A DNA stretch of 64,000 nucleotides. Origin: Actinocatenispora thailandica (GTDB lineage: Bacteria > Actinomycetota > Actinomycetes > Mycobacteriales > Micromonosporaceae). Both the position numbers and the translations under genes were made by a program. This document shows, one piece after another, positions 8,324 to 16,774 of the stretch. Each line of letters begins with the position of its first letter. The first letter of the stretch is position 1. Below the pieces are notes generated by a model, which searched no databases, was not told the origin of the DNA, and saw only the letters and a program-made list of their open reading frames with translations. Where the stretch lies: the NCBI RefSeq assembly GCF_016865425.1, contig NZ_AP023355.1, forward strand, positions 3,470,198-3,534,197. Reading direction: 5' to 3'.

Positions 8324-11300
8324 TGGACCCCGGTCACCTGCATCCCGGGAGACAGCGCGATCGCGCCCGGGGCGGGGTCCAGCTGCCGGTTGGCGCCGGC
8401 CCGGTCGCTGTGCCACCCGGCCAGCTCGCGCGCGGTCGACTGGGGCAGCCGGAACCAGCCCCGTCCGGGAACGTCCACCTTGGTGCCCGCGGCGGTGTCG
8501 TGCAACGTCAGGGTGATCGGCGCCCGGTAGACGGCCGTGGCGGTGTTGGTCCGCGCCGCGCTGCTGGTCGCGTCGCCCCCGACCGTCACCGCGTGCTCCG
8601 ACGAGCGGGTGAACCCGCCGACGACGGCCGCCCGCACCCTGGCCAGGCCCGCCGTCAGGCTCGGTCCGAGAGAGACGGCGACGCCGATCACCCGGGTACT
8701 GGACACCTTGTTGGTGGACGTGTTCTTGGCGTCGACCGATCGGGTCGACGTGGTACCGGTCGACCGGTCGTGCCGCACGTAACCGGCCCGGCCGGTGGCC
8801 CGCAACGACAGCGTGAAGCTGGTTCCCGGCACCTGCACGGGGCCGGCCAGCAGGTCGGGGCCGAGAGCGGCCACCCGGTCCGGGGTGGCGAACTCGCGCA
8901 GCGCCTGCCGTGCGGCCGGGTCCGGCACCTCGTCGATCGCTCGCTGCAGGGCGTTGTCGACCGGCCTGGTCGCGGGCTCCGCCGGGCTGGCCGGCACGGT
9001 GGTCGGGCTGCTGGGGTCGGTCGCCGTCCAGTCGGTACCCAACGTGGTGACATCCGACCAGGAGCGGAGGCGCAGCCGCAGCCGGGACGGCACCCGACGG
9101 TCCGAGGTCTCCTTCGGCGGCAGGCGCAGCGTCGCCCCGCCGGGGACGGTGGTGTCGAACCGGGTGGTGCTGCCGGCAACGGTGGCACTGACCTGGAAGT
9201 GCGCGTCGCCCACCACCGTACGGTCGAGCTTGCTCTGCGACACCGCGGAGCCGCTGGTCGTCTGGAAACCCTGGCTCGACGTGAAACCGCGGCTGCGTCC
9301 CAGCCGCAACCGGATGCGGGCGAAGACGCCGTGCGCACCGTCCACCGGCAGGATGGCCGCCACCTCGGTACGGTCGGTGGTCGCGGTGGAGCCGGTGGTG
9401 CCGTTGGTGGCGCCGACCGACCACGAGGTGTTTGCCAGGGTGCCCTGATTCTTCGACTCGGTGCCGGGCGTGGCCGGCGGGGCCGGTCGGCGTTGCGTGG
9501 GCCGGCTCGGCGTCGCGGCCACCGGATTCGGCACGGTGCCGGCCGGCGGCGTCGCACCGTCGGGCTTCGGGTCCGGGTGCTCGGTCCAGGTGGTCGGCGG
9601 CCGGACCGCCACGGTGAGGTCGTACTGCTTGCCGTCCTTGCCGAGCATGCTCACCGTGTAGCCGGAGCCGGCAAGGTACTGCGGCCGGTCCCGGATCAGC
9701 CGTTCGACCCGCGCGGCGACGTCATCGGGCAGGCCGTTGCTCCTCGCTTCGGCGGCGACCCGGGCACCGCCGAGGTACACCGGAATGCCGTCGCTGACCA
9801 CCCGGTCCATCGATTCCGCCGGCGTGACCGTCTGCTCGTCGTCACCCTGCTCGTGCTGGTGCTGCTCGATGTTGGAGGCGGCGGTGACGGTGGGGGCCTC
9901 CTGCGGCTGCCGCGGCGGCTCGTGTCGATCTCCGGGCGAAGCCTGCTCGCTGCCGTGCCGATCGCCGGCGGCCTGCTGCTCGGCAGCGTCCTGCCGCTCG
10001 GCAGCGTCCTGCCGCTCGCCGTGCTGCTGCTCGACCTCGTCCTGCTGCTCGCCCGCCTGTTGCTCGTTCTGCTGCTCGCCGGCCTGCTGATGGGTATCGT
10101 CCTGGCCGGCACGCTGCTGCCGGCCATCGTGCTGGAGCTCGTCGTGTCCCTCGACGTCGCGCTTCTCGTCGTACCGCTCGTCATGCCGCACAGGGCCGGG
10201 CTGCTCGTCCTGGCGCTGCTCGTACTGTTCGGGCTGCTGCTCCGCGTGCTCGTGCTGGGCGTGCTCGTGCTGCTCGTGCTGGGCGTGCTCGTGCTGCTCG
10301 TGCTGCTCGTGCTGGGCGTCCTGGTGCTGCTCGTGCTGCTCGTGCTGGGCGTCCTGGTGCTGCTGGGTCGCTGCGGGCCGAGGGCCTTCCGTCGGGGTCC
10401 GCGGCGTGGGTGTGGAGTGCTCGGACGCCTTCGCAGATCGATCCTGCTGCCCGGATGGCTGCTGGTCTGGATGCTGCACCTGCGGGTTCGGTGCCGGCGG
10501 GCGCTCGATGGACGGCGAGCCGGTGAACCCGCTCGAGCCGGGCGGCGGTCCGAACGGGTCCTGTTTGGTAGCCCCGGCGGAGGGCTGAGCACCGAAGACC
10601 GGCTCCGGGGTCTCCTCGGTGACCCCGGCGTTCTGGGTCGTGGCCGCCTCCGACGGTGCCTGCTGCCCGGCCGGGCCGCTCGACGTCGAGCCGTCAGGCT
10701 GCGTTTCGTCGGGGGCCGCGTTCTGCTCGGACGCCGCAACCGGTGGCGTGCCGCCCGGCGACGTGTCCATCGGGCCGCCGTCGCCCGGCGCGTCGGGCGG
10801 CGCCATCCCGCCGGTCGACGGCTGGCCCGGTGGGGTCGAGGGTGGCGGGCTGCTCGGCGGGGCCTGGGGCGCGGCCGGGGCCGGCGGGTGCTGCCCGTCG
10901 TTGGTGGTCGGCGGGGCCGGGGGCGCTGGCGGGTGCTGGACGTTGTCGGTGGTCACCGGCACCGACCACGGAATCATCGCCTGGGGGCGGATGAAGTCCT
11001 TGAGCAGCCGGTCCACCAACTCGTCGCCGGACATGTTCTTCAACCGGTCGACCAGGGCGTCGTTGCCGCCCTGCGCCTCGATCCGGGCGATGTCCAACGC
11101 GACGCGGGTGGCCAGGCCGGGAACGATGTGCGGCCCGGCCAGGATGTTGTTGCCCAGGTGCTCGTCGTGGTCGGAGGTCCGGCCGGTGTACTCGGCCTCG
11201 TCCCGGGTCTGCGCGGCGCCGTCGATGTGCTGCATCTGCCCGGTCCCGTACGGCCCGTCCGGGTGTCGCCGGAACCGGCGTACCTGCTGGTCGAACGTGT

Positions 11301-12465
11301 TCGACCGGGCCGACTCGCGCGTCACGGTGTCCACGAGCCGCTGGTACTGGTCGGCGATTCCATCGTCCTGGAACGTTTGCCGGATGTCGTTGCGCAGCTC
11401 GATCATGTCGATGATGCGCTGGGCGTCGTCGGGAGTCAGCGGCCCGTTGCCGGCGCCCACCGTGGCCGACAGCTCGTCCGCGAGATCCTGCGCCCGGCCG
11501 TCCAAGTCGGTGTGATCCTGCCACAGCTGCCGGATCTGGTCCTGCGCGTCGACCATCTTGGCCTCCGGCGCGTTCGGCCGGTTGTCCGGACCGAAGAACT
11601 CCGTCCAGTCGTCCCTCCGGTACGAGAGCAGGTTCCCGTCCTGGTCGGACCGGATCGTCGGGAACTCCTGGTCCAGGAAGTCGTTGAGCATGATCCAGCC
11701 GCTGTCGGTCAGCTGGTCCATCGGCACGGCGATGCGCGCCGGACCGCTGTTGTCGCCGGTGGCGAAGCGCGTGTTGCGAAACGGGGTGTTCTTACCCTCG
11801 ACGAAGAAGAAGACGAATCCGTCGTTGGCCAGGTCGTCGGTGTCGAATCCACCGGTGTTGTGGGGCGCGCTCGGATCGTCGTGCTGAAGCTTGATCTTGG
11901 ATTTCATCTCGCCGGCACCGTGCGGGCCCAGGATCGTGTCGGCCCGGTCCTGGGTGGTGTAGTGGTGCAGCTCCCGGTCGTTGAGCGCGGCCTCGACCCG
12001 CTGCCGCACCTCGTCGTGCCAGGGCTGCGGCGGGCCGAGCTGGTCGCGCATGTTGTCGATGTTCAACTGGGAGTAGGCGGCGACGAACGCTCGCCCCTGC
12101 GGCAACCCCGACTGCCCCGGCCCACCCCAGAGCATGCCGTGGTCGGTCATCCACAGGTACGCGGCGGCCTCGTTGTCGTCGCTCGCCCAGTCGGCCAGCG
12201 CCGGAACGTTGTTCTCGATGTACTCCTGCTCGGGGTCCGGCGGGTTCTGCTGCAGGAGGTCCGCCGGTGGGCTGCCGTCGTCCTCCGACTCGTCCTCGTG
12301 CTCCTGGTTCGGATCGTCCTGCTGGTTCTCGACGCCATCGGTCCGCTCGTCCGGGCTCTGCTCCTCGGGGCCCTGCTCCTCGGTGCCCTGCTCCTCAGGG
12401 CCCTGCTCCTCAGGGCCCTGCTCGTCCTCGGAACTGTCGGAGTGCTGCGAGGTCGGTGGGGCCAC
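8167..12465 (-). CDS. Giant T7SS effector, segment B: possible ART-like domain, Gln/His/Glu repeats, beta modules
   Basis: This is the second open segment. The first ATG is at 12465, but the same frame is open and protein-like back to about 12764 (RWLDHDARPGHGVELHAEPR), joining segment A. Numbering is from 12465. Residues 1-60 are acidic, with EEQGP repeats. Residues 160-290 contain ELHHYTTQDRADTIL, then DGFVFFFVEGKNTPFRNTRF and ARIAVPMDQL. This pattern recalls His-Tyr-type ADP-ribosyltransferase folds, but weakly. A Pro-rich stretch and a Gln/His/Glu repeat tract (about residues 700-745) follow. The rest is Ser/Thr-rich beta modules ending GRGWFRLPQSTARELAG. After about 8320 the frame is no longer coding. 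A one-base change in the C run 8320-8323 restores segment C. Confidence 0.7.
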   Translation of the reverse strand: MAPPTSQHSDSSEDEQGPEEQGPEEQGTEEQGPEEQSPDERTDGVENQQDDPNQEHEDESEDDGSPPADLLQQNPPDPEQEYIENNVPALADWASDDNEAAAYLWMTDHGMLWGGPGQSGLPQGRAFVAAYSQLNIDNMRDQLGPPQPWHDEVRQRVEAALNDRELHHYTTQDRADTILGPHGAGEMKSKIKLQHDDPSAPHNTGGFDTDDLANDGFVFFFVEGKNTPFRNTRFATGDNSGPARIAVPMDQLTDSGWIMLNDFLDQEFPTIRSDQDGNLLSYRRDDWTEFFGPDNRPNAPEAKMVDAQDQIRQLWQDHTDLDGRAQDLADELSATVGAGNGPLTPDDAQRIIDMIELRNDIRQTFQDDGIADQYQRLVDTVTRESARSNTFDQQVRRFRRHPDGPYGTGQMQHIDGAAQTRDEAEYTGRTSDHDEHLGNNILAGPHIVPGLATRVALDIARIEAQGGNDALVDRLKNMSGDELVDRLLKDFIRPQAMIPWSVPVTTDNVQHPPAPPAPPTTNDGQHPPAPAAPQAPPSSPPPSTPPGQPSTGGMAPPDAPGDGGPMDTSPGGTPPVAASEQNAAPDETQPDGSTSSGPAGQQAPSEAATTQNAGVTEETPEPVFGAQPSAGATKQDPFGPPPGSSGFTGSPSIERPPAPNPQVQHPDQQPSGQQDRSAKASEHSTPTPRTPTEGPRPAATQQHQDAQHEQHEQHQDAQHEQHEQHEHAQHEQHEHAQHEHAEQQPEQYEQRQDEQPGPVRHDERYDEKRDVEGHDELQHDGRQQRAGQDDTHQQAGEQQNEQQAGEQQDEVEQQHGERQDAAERQDAAEQQAAGDRHGSEQASPGDRHEPPRQPQEAPTVTAASNIEQHQHEQGDDEQTVTPAESMDRVVSDGIPVYLGGARVAAEARSNGLPDDVAARVERLIRDRPQYLAGSGYTVSMLGKDGKQYDLTVAVRPPTTWTEHPDPKPDGATPPAGTVPNPVAATPSRPTQRRPAPPATPGTESKNQGTLANTSWSVGATNGTTGSTATTDRTEVAAILPVDGAHGVFARIRLRLGRSRGFTSSQGFQTTSGSAVSQSKLDRTVVGDAHFQVSATVAGSTTRFDTTVPGGATLRLPPKETSDRRVPSRLRLRLRSWSDVTTLGTDWTATDPSSPTTVPASPAEPATRPVDNALQRAIDEVPDPAARQALREFATPDRVAALGPDLLAGPVQVPGTSFTLSLRATGRAGYVRHDRSTGTTSTRSVDAKNTSTNKVSSTRVIGVAVSLGPSLTAGLARVRAAVVGGFTRSSEHAVTVGGDATSSAARTNTATAVYRAPITLTLHDTAAGTKVDVPGRGWFRLPQSTARELAGWHSDRAGANRQLDPAPGAIALSPGMQVTGVQGRRRPGRSRCGGSPTRWSDRWLASIGACWPTRRPARDRNWRNETWTPCGRR
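10243..10372 (-). repeat. Gln/His/Glu tandem repeat tract
   Basis: Short units of about 9 to 18 bases encode a His/Gln/Glu-rich tract (QHEQHEHAQ-like). Its strong amphoteric and possibly metal-binding composition is unlike the rest of the protein. Confidence 0.75.
12359..12424 (-). repeat. 15-base acidic repeats
   Basis: Four to five near-identical 15-base units encode EEQGP-type pentapeptides near the first ATG of segment B. They form an acidic linker following the deamidase domain. Confidence 0.75.
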
Positions 12466-15400
12466 GGAACTGGACGGCGCGCCGAAGGTCGGTGCCGGCG
12501 ACGTGTTGCCCTCCGAGGCGGTGGGGTTCGAGGTGTCGTGCTCGGACCGCCGGGGCCGGCGGTACTGCCGTCGTTCGGGAGCGGTGACGCTGGCTGTGGG
12601 GCCGGGTTCGGGTTCGGGTTCGGCGTCGGTGTCGCCGGTCCCGCGTTGGCGTCGGGGTGGGGCGTCGAGTTCGAGCCGCCCGTCGGGGAGTGCGCCGACC
12701 CGGTACCGGGGTTCGGCGTGGAGTTCGACGCCGTGCCCGGGCCGGGCGTCGTGGTCGAGCCACCGGGGGCGTGGCCGCGGTCGGGACGTGCGTGGGCATG
12801 AAGTGGAAGCGCGGGTTGTCGGACGGACCGGGCAGCGTAGCCAGATCGCCGGCCTGCCCGTCCACGAACACCAGATGACCGCTGGGCAGGCGAACCACGT
12901 TGACGAGGTGACCGACGCGCGACTGACCGTTGGTGCCGGGAGGGAAGGACCAGCCGAGAATGCCGCGAGAGCCGGGCGGCAGCGTGCTCAGCGTGGCGAT
13001 CGTGTCGGTGAGGTTGTCGATCGGTGGGCCGAACGTCTTGCCCATCGCCTGCTCCAGTCCGGACAGCGGCTGCGGCGTCGCCTTCGGAGTGGGTTGGGCG
13101 GGCTGGCCGTCCAGCAACCGATCGGTGTGCTGCACGGCCAGGTGACAGTTGTTGTCCTGCTGACCGAGCTTGACCGGGTTGATCCGGGCCAGGTCCGGGA
13201 ACAGCGTGTCGCGGATGATGGCCAGGTCACCGCTGTGGTCGACGGTGCCGACCGGATTGTTCGTCACCACCATCGGCAGGTTCGGCCCCGGCGAGGCGGA
13301 AACGTGGTCGAGCAGTTGGACGAGGGCCCCGTCACGCTGCTGCTGCGCGCTCGCGTCGACACCGGGCGACGGGCTCGCCTGATGGGACAGGTCGACGAAC
13401 CGGGTTCCGAGCGCGCTCGGTGGCGCGGTCGGTGCCGGCGGCGGCATCGCCGTCGGCGTCGAGTCCTGCGTGGCCGGCGTTGGTTGCGGCTGTTGCGATG
13501 GCCCCTGCGGTGCGGGGCCCTGCGGTACGGGGCCCTGCGGTCCGGGGCCCTGCGGTACGGGGCCCTGCTGCGGCGGGCCCTGCTGTCCGGGGCCCTGCTG
13601 CGGCGGGCCCTGCTGCGGGGCAGCGGCCTGTTCCGGTGCGGGCGGCGCCGGCCGCGCCTGCGGTACCGGTGGAGTCTGCTGCGCCGGAGACGTCGGGCCC
13701 TGCGCGGCGGTCGGGGCCGGTCGCTGCGCCGACGGCCCGGGCGATGTCTCGTCGCTCGGTGGCGCCTCCGACATCTCGATGTCGTCGTCGGTATGCGGCG
13801 CGAGCGTGGTGCTGGACTCATCCGTTGCGGGCGGCGAGCTCGGGGTGTTGCTCGCACCGGGGCCGGGCCGGGCCGGGCTCTGGCTTCCGCCGGGCGGGCG
13901 GTGGTTGCCACCGGGCGGCGCCTGGCTGGTACCTGGCGGTGTAGCAGCGTTCAGGTCGAGGTTGGCGATCCCGTCGGTGACGACGTCCACCGCATCAGGA
14001 GCCGGCGGAGTCGGCGAATCCAGGCTCAGGCTCGCCATGCCCTGAGTGACGGCATCGAGGTCCTGGGAGGTCGGTGGCGTCGGAGCGTTCAGGTCGAGGT
14101 TGGCGATCCCGTCGGTGACGGCATCCACCGCATCAGAAGTCGGCGGAGTCGGCGGAATGGACGGAGTCGGTGGAGTCGGCGAATCCAGGCTCAGGTTCGC
14201 CATGCCCTCGGTGAGCGAGTCCACGGTGGTATCCGGCGGGAGACTCGGCTGGTTGTTGGGCGTGGCGGTGTTCGGTGGCTCGGCGGGTACCGGCGACTGG
14301 TTCCCCGGCAACCCGGTGGGGGTCGCTCCCGCCGGAGTCGGCGTGCGGGCGGTCGTGCCCGAACCCGGTGCGGGCGAACGCGGTGTCGGCGAACTCGCGG
14401 CCGGCTGACCGGATGCCGGTTGGCTCGACTGGTTCGGTGTCGGGGAACCGTGCACCGGCATGCTCTGCGGACCCGGTCCGGGGCTCACCTGGTGGACGGC
14501 CGGTGGTGCGGCATCGCTCGGGCCGCCGAAGCTCTCCCGGGTCGCGGACGGCGGCGGACCCGAACCGACGGACTGACCGCTCTGCACCGGGTTGGCGAGT
14601 GGCGTGGCCGAGCTCGGGCCGGACCTGGTCGACGGCCCGCCGCCCGCGGGCACGCCGGTGGACGGCCCGTCGACGTCGCCGGGCTGCGTTCCGGCCGGAT
14701 CGCTGGAACCGGGCAGCGGGCTGGTGGGCGCGCCTACCGGTGGAACGGCGGGCTCCCCGTTGCCGACCGGAGGTGGTGCCACGATCGGTGTGCCGCCCGG
14801 CGCGGCGGGAGCGACCGGCGTGGGGGCGCTCGCCACTGGGGGCGCCACCACCGGGTTCGGTGCGGGTTGCGAATCCGCCGGGTCGGCCTGTGGTGGCGTC
14901 GACACCGGTGCGACCGGATCGCCCGGACCGAAGCCGGGCAACCCTCCCGTGGCAGCCGGCGGCTGCACCGGTGGTACCGGTGCGGGTGGCGCCGGCGCCG
15001 GGCCCGGTCCGGCCGCGATCGGCTGGGGCGCAGGGCCGCCGGCGGGCTGCCCGGGACCCCCGCTCGGGCCCGGCCCGGTGGTAGGTCCGGGTACGCCCGG
15101 GCCCGTGGCGGGCCCGGGCCCCGCAGCATTCGGCCCGCTGGCCGGCCCCGGACCGGTGATGCTCGGGTCGTTGCCCGATCCGGGCGCCGGAGCCGATCCC
15201 CCAGCCGAGTTCGGGCCGCCGCTTGCGCCTGGTCCGGCACCCGGCCCGCTGCTCGCCCCGGGTCCGCTGCTCCCCCCGGGCCCACCGCCGGAACCGGGCC
15301 CGCTGCTCCCCCCAGGCCCACTGGGGGGTGGCCCACCCCTGGCACCAGGCCCGCTGTCGGCTCCGGGTCCGCTGTTGGCCCCGGGCCCGCTGCTGGCCCC

Positions 15401-16765
15401 GGGCCCGCTGCTGGCCCCAGGCCCGCTACTAGCCCCGGGCCCGCTGCTCGCTCCAGGCCCACTGTTCGGGACCGGCCCACCAGTGGAACCGGGACCGCTG
15501 CTGGCCCCAGGCCCACTGTTCGGGCCCGAACCACCGCCGGAACCGGGCCCACTGCTCTCCCCAGGCGCACCGCCGGAACCGGGCCCGCTACTCGTCCCGG
15601 GCCCGCCGTTCGGGGCCGAACCACCACCGGAACCAGGACCGCTGCTCGCCCCGGGTCCATGGGAGACCGGCCCGCCGCCGGACGCGCTGGTGGAACCAGA
15701 ACCCCCGGCGGAACCGGGGCCGCTGGTGGAACCGGCACCGGGGATCGGCTCGCCGCCGGCGCTGTCGGGGCCGCCGCCCGAGCCGTGCCCACCGGTACCC
15801 CCTGGGCCGACCTGGGAATCGGGCCCGAGGTCCCTGGGGCCGGTCGGGTCCGGTGCGTCGTTGCCGGTGGGGCCGGCAGTCGGGGTCGGCCCGCCGGAGA
15901 TGCCCCGGCCGACGTTGTTCGCGCCATGGCTGGCGTAGTGCTCGAACATCGACGAACTCGCGGTCGCCCACGGGTTGAACTGGTTGAGGTTGCCGGTCGC
16001 GGCCGAGTACAGGAACTCGCCGAGCGTCTCGCCGATCGCGCCGAGCGCGCCGCCGCCATGGGTCGAGTGCGAGAAGTGCGGGAAGTAGTGGCCGCCGACG
16101 TGGTGCACGCCGCCGGCGACGCCGCCGATCATCGCGCCGGCACCCATGTTCTGCAGGATGTCGTTGAAGTCGAAGCCGTGCCGGTTGTCCTTCATCATCT
16201 GGATGGCCTGGGCGGCCACGGCCTCGGCGCCCTCCTGCACGGCTTCCTCGGCGGCCTCCATCGCCAGCCGGGCGACGAGTTGGGCGAGGCGGCTCTGCAA
16301 CTGGGAGAGCAGCGCCTCGACGATCTCCTGGCCGACCTTGATCAGGCCCGGTACCAGGGAGGCGCCGAACCCGCTGGCGAGCGCGGACGCGATCTCCAGC
16401 ACGATGGTGAAGGCGGCGACGATGATCTGCGTCTGCCCGTAGTCGATCTGCTGGTTGGCCTGGTTGGCGACGTCGGCCGCGGCCCGTGCCTTCGCCGCGG
16501 CCTGCGGGATCTGCTGGATGATCATCGGGTAGAACTGGCCGAAGGCGATGGCGGCGGGTCCGCGCAGCACCCCGTCGAGCTGGCTGCCGACCGTCTGCGT
16601 GCTGGCCGCCGTGCTTTCCAGGTCGGCGGCGAACTGTTGCAACTCCTGGCTCAGCGCCTGCAGTTCGGACGGGTCACCCTTGGGGTACTGCTCGCCCACC
16701 GTCACCAGGATGGCGTCGTACGCCCATTGCCAGTTCGGATCGTCGGGGATGTGGAAGTCGAACAT
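12410..16765 (-). CDS. Giant T7SS effector, segment A: WXG100-like N-terminus and glutamine-deamidase toxin domain
   Basis: This is the true N-terminus of the giant protein, with ATG at 16765 just nine bases downstream of the previous gene. Residues 1-230 form a long helical region like the WXG100-like N-terminus of CpnT-type proteins (NWQWAYDAILVTVG at the start; a hydrophobic segment near 110-150). There is no signal peptide, as expected for T7SS export. Residues 290-1110 are Gly/Pro/Ser-rich linker with degenerate repeats. Residues 1120-1330 match the papain-fold toxin glutamine deamidases: Cys1207 in DNNCHLAVQ, His1286 in RVGHLVNVV and Asp1302 in VFVDGQAGD. Relatives convert Gln to Glu in host proteins. 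The frame is lost at a G run (12765-12769); removing one base continues into segment B. The remaining codons to 12410 are noise. Confidence 0.85.
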   Translation of the reverse strand: MFDFHIPDDPNWQWAYDAILVTVGEQYPKGDPSELQALSQELQQFAADLESTAASTQTVGSQLDGVLRGPAAIAFGQFYPMIIQQIPQAAAKARAAADVANQANQQIDYGQTQIIVAAFTIVLEIASALASGFGASLVPGLIKVGQEIVEALLSQLQSRLAQLVARLAMEAAEEAVQEGAEAVAAQAIQMMKDNRHGFDFNDILQNMGAGAMIGGVAGGVHHVGGHYFPHFSHSTHGGGALGAIGETLGEFLYSAATGNLNQFNPWATASSSMFEHYASHGANNVGRGISGGPTPTAGPTGNDAPDPTGPRDLGPDSQVGPGGTGGHGSGGGPDSAGGEPIPGAGSTSGPGSAGGSGSTSASGGGPVSHGPGASSGPGSGGGSAPNGGPGTSSGPGSGGAPGESSGPGSGGGSGPNSGPGASSGPGSTGGPVPNSGPGASSGPGASSGPGASSGPGASSGPGANSGPGADSGPGARGGPPPSGPGGSSGPGSGGGPGGSSGPGASSGPGAGPGASGGPNSAGGSAPAPGSGNDPSITGPGPASGPNAAGPGPATGPGVPGPTTGPGPSGGPGQPAGGPAPQPIAAGPGPAPAPPAPVPPVQPPAATGGLPGFGPGDPVAPVSTPPQADPADSQPAPNPVVAPPVASAPTPVAPAAPGGTPIVAPPPVGNGEPAVPPVGAPTSPLPGSSDPAGTQPGDVDGPSTGVPAGGGPSTRSGPSSATPLANPVQSGQSVGSGPPPSATRESFGGPSDAAPPAVHQVSPGPGPQSMPVHGSPTPNQSSQPASGQPAASSPTPRSPAPGSGTTARTPTPAGATPTGLPGNQSPVPAEPPNTATPNNQPSLPPDTTVDSLTEGMANLSLDSPTPPTPSIPPTPPTSDAVDAVTDGIANLDLNAPTPPTSQDLDAVTQGMASLSLDSPTPPAPDAVDVVTDGIANLDLNAATPPGTSQAPPGGNHRPPGGSQSPARPGPGASNTPSSPPATDESSTTLAPHTDDDIEMSEAPPSDETSPGPSAQRPAPTAAQGPTSPAQQTPPVPQARPAPPAPEQAAAPQQGPPQQGPGQQGPPQQGPVPQGPGPQGPVPQGPAPQGPSQQPQPTPATQDSTPTAMPPPAPTAPPSALGTRFVDLSHQASPSPGVDASAQQQRDGALVQLLDHVSASPGPNLPMVVTNNPVGTVDHSGDLAIIRDTLFPDLARINPVKLGQQDNNCHLAVQHTDRLLDGQPAQPTPKATPQPLSGLEQAMGKTFGPPIDNLTDTIATLSTLPPGSRGILGWSFPPGTNGQSRVGHLVNVVRLPSGHLVFVDGQAGDLATLPGPSDNPRFHFMPTHVPTAATPPVARPRRPARARRRTPRRTPVPGRRTPRRAARTRRPTPTPTRDRRHRRRTRTRTRPHSQRHRSRTTAVPPAPAVRARHLEPHRLGGQHVAGTDLRRAVQFRGPTDLAALRQFRGRAGP
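13500..13620 (-). repeat. 15-base Gln-Gly-Pro repeats
   Basis: Tandem 15-base units encode QGP-containing pentapeptides directly before the deamidase domain of the giant protein. They are likely a flexible linker and prone to slippage. Confidence 0.7.
15220..15660 (-). repeat. Gly-Pro/Ser linker repeats in giant gene
   Basis: Imperfect units of about 18 bases encode alternating GPGASSGPG-type residues in the linker between the WXG100-like head and the deamidase domain. Unit sequence and spacing vary, so this is a degenerate coding repeat and not a spaced array. Confidence 0.7.
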
Positions 16766-16774
16766 GACCCGCGG

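Larger units (their letters stand above)
805..16765 (-). other. Composite giant polymorphic-toxin gene, about 5,320 codons, four apparent frameshifts
   Basis: The four segments above read as one protein if four single-base changes are allowed. These are one base too many in the five-base run 12765-12769, and one missing in each of 8320-8323, 5114-5116 and 818-822. Each change removes a switch from protein-like to Arg/Pro-rich noise, none of the inner segments has its own start signal, and the last change puts TGA at 805-807, overlapping the ATG of the next gene. Domain order is WXG100-like, linker, glutamine deamidase, possible ART-like, repeats, beta modules, OTU, possible GT-A-like, basic tail. 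Either the assembly carries homopolymer errors or the gene is decaying; the sequence alone cannot decide. Confidence 0.7.

Noticed and set aside
8410..12801. Plus-strand frame with hydrophobic Leu/Val runs that looked like a membrane protein
   Set aside because: The hydrophobic run at 10000-10370 is the antisense reading of the Gln/His/Glu repeats; there is no start signal.
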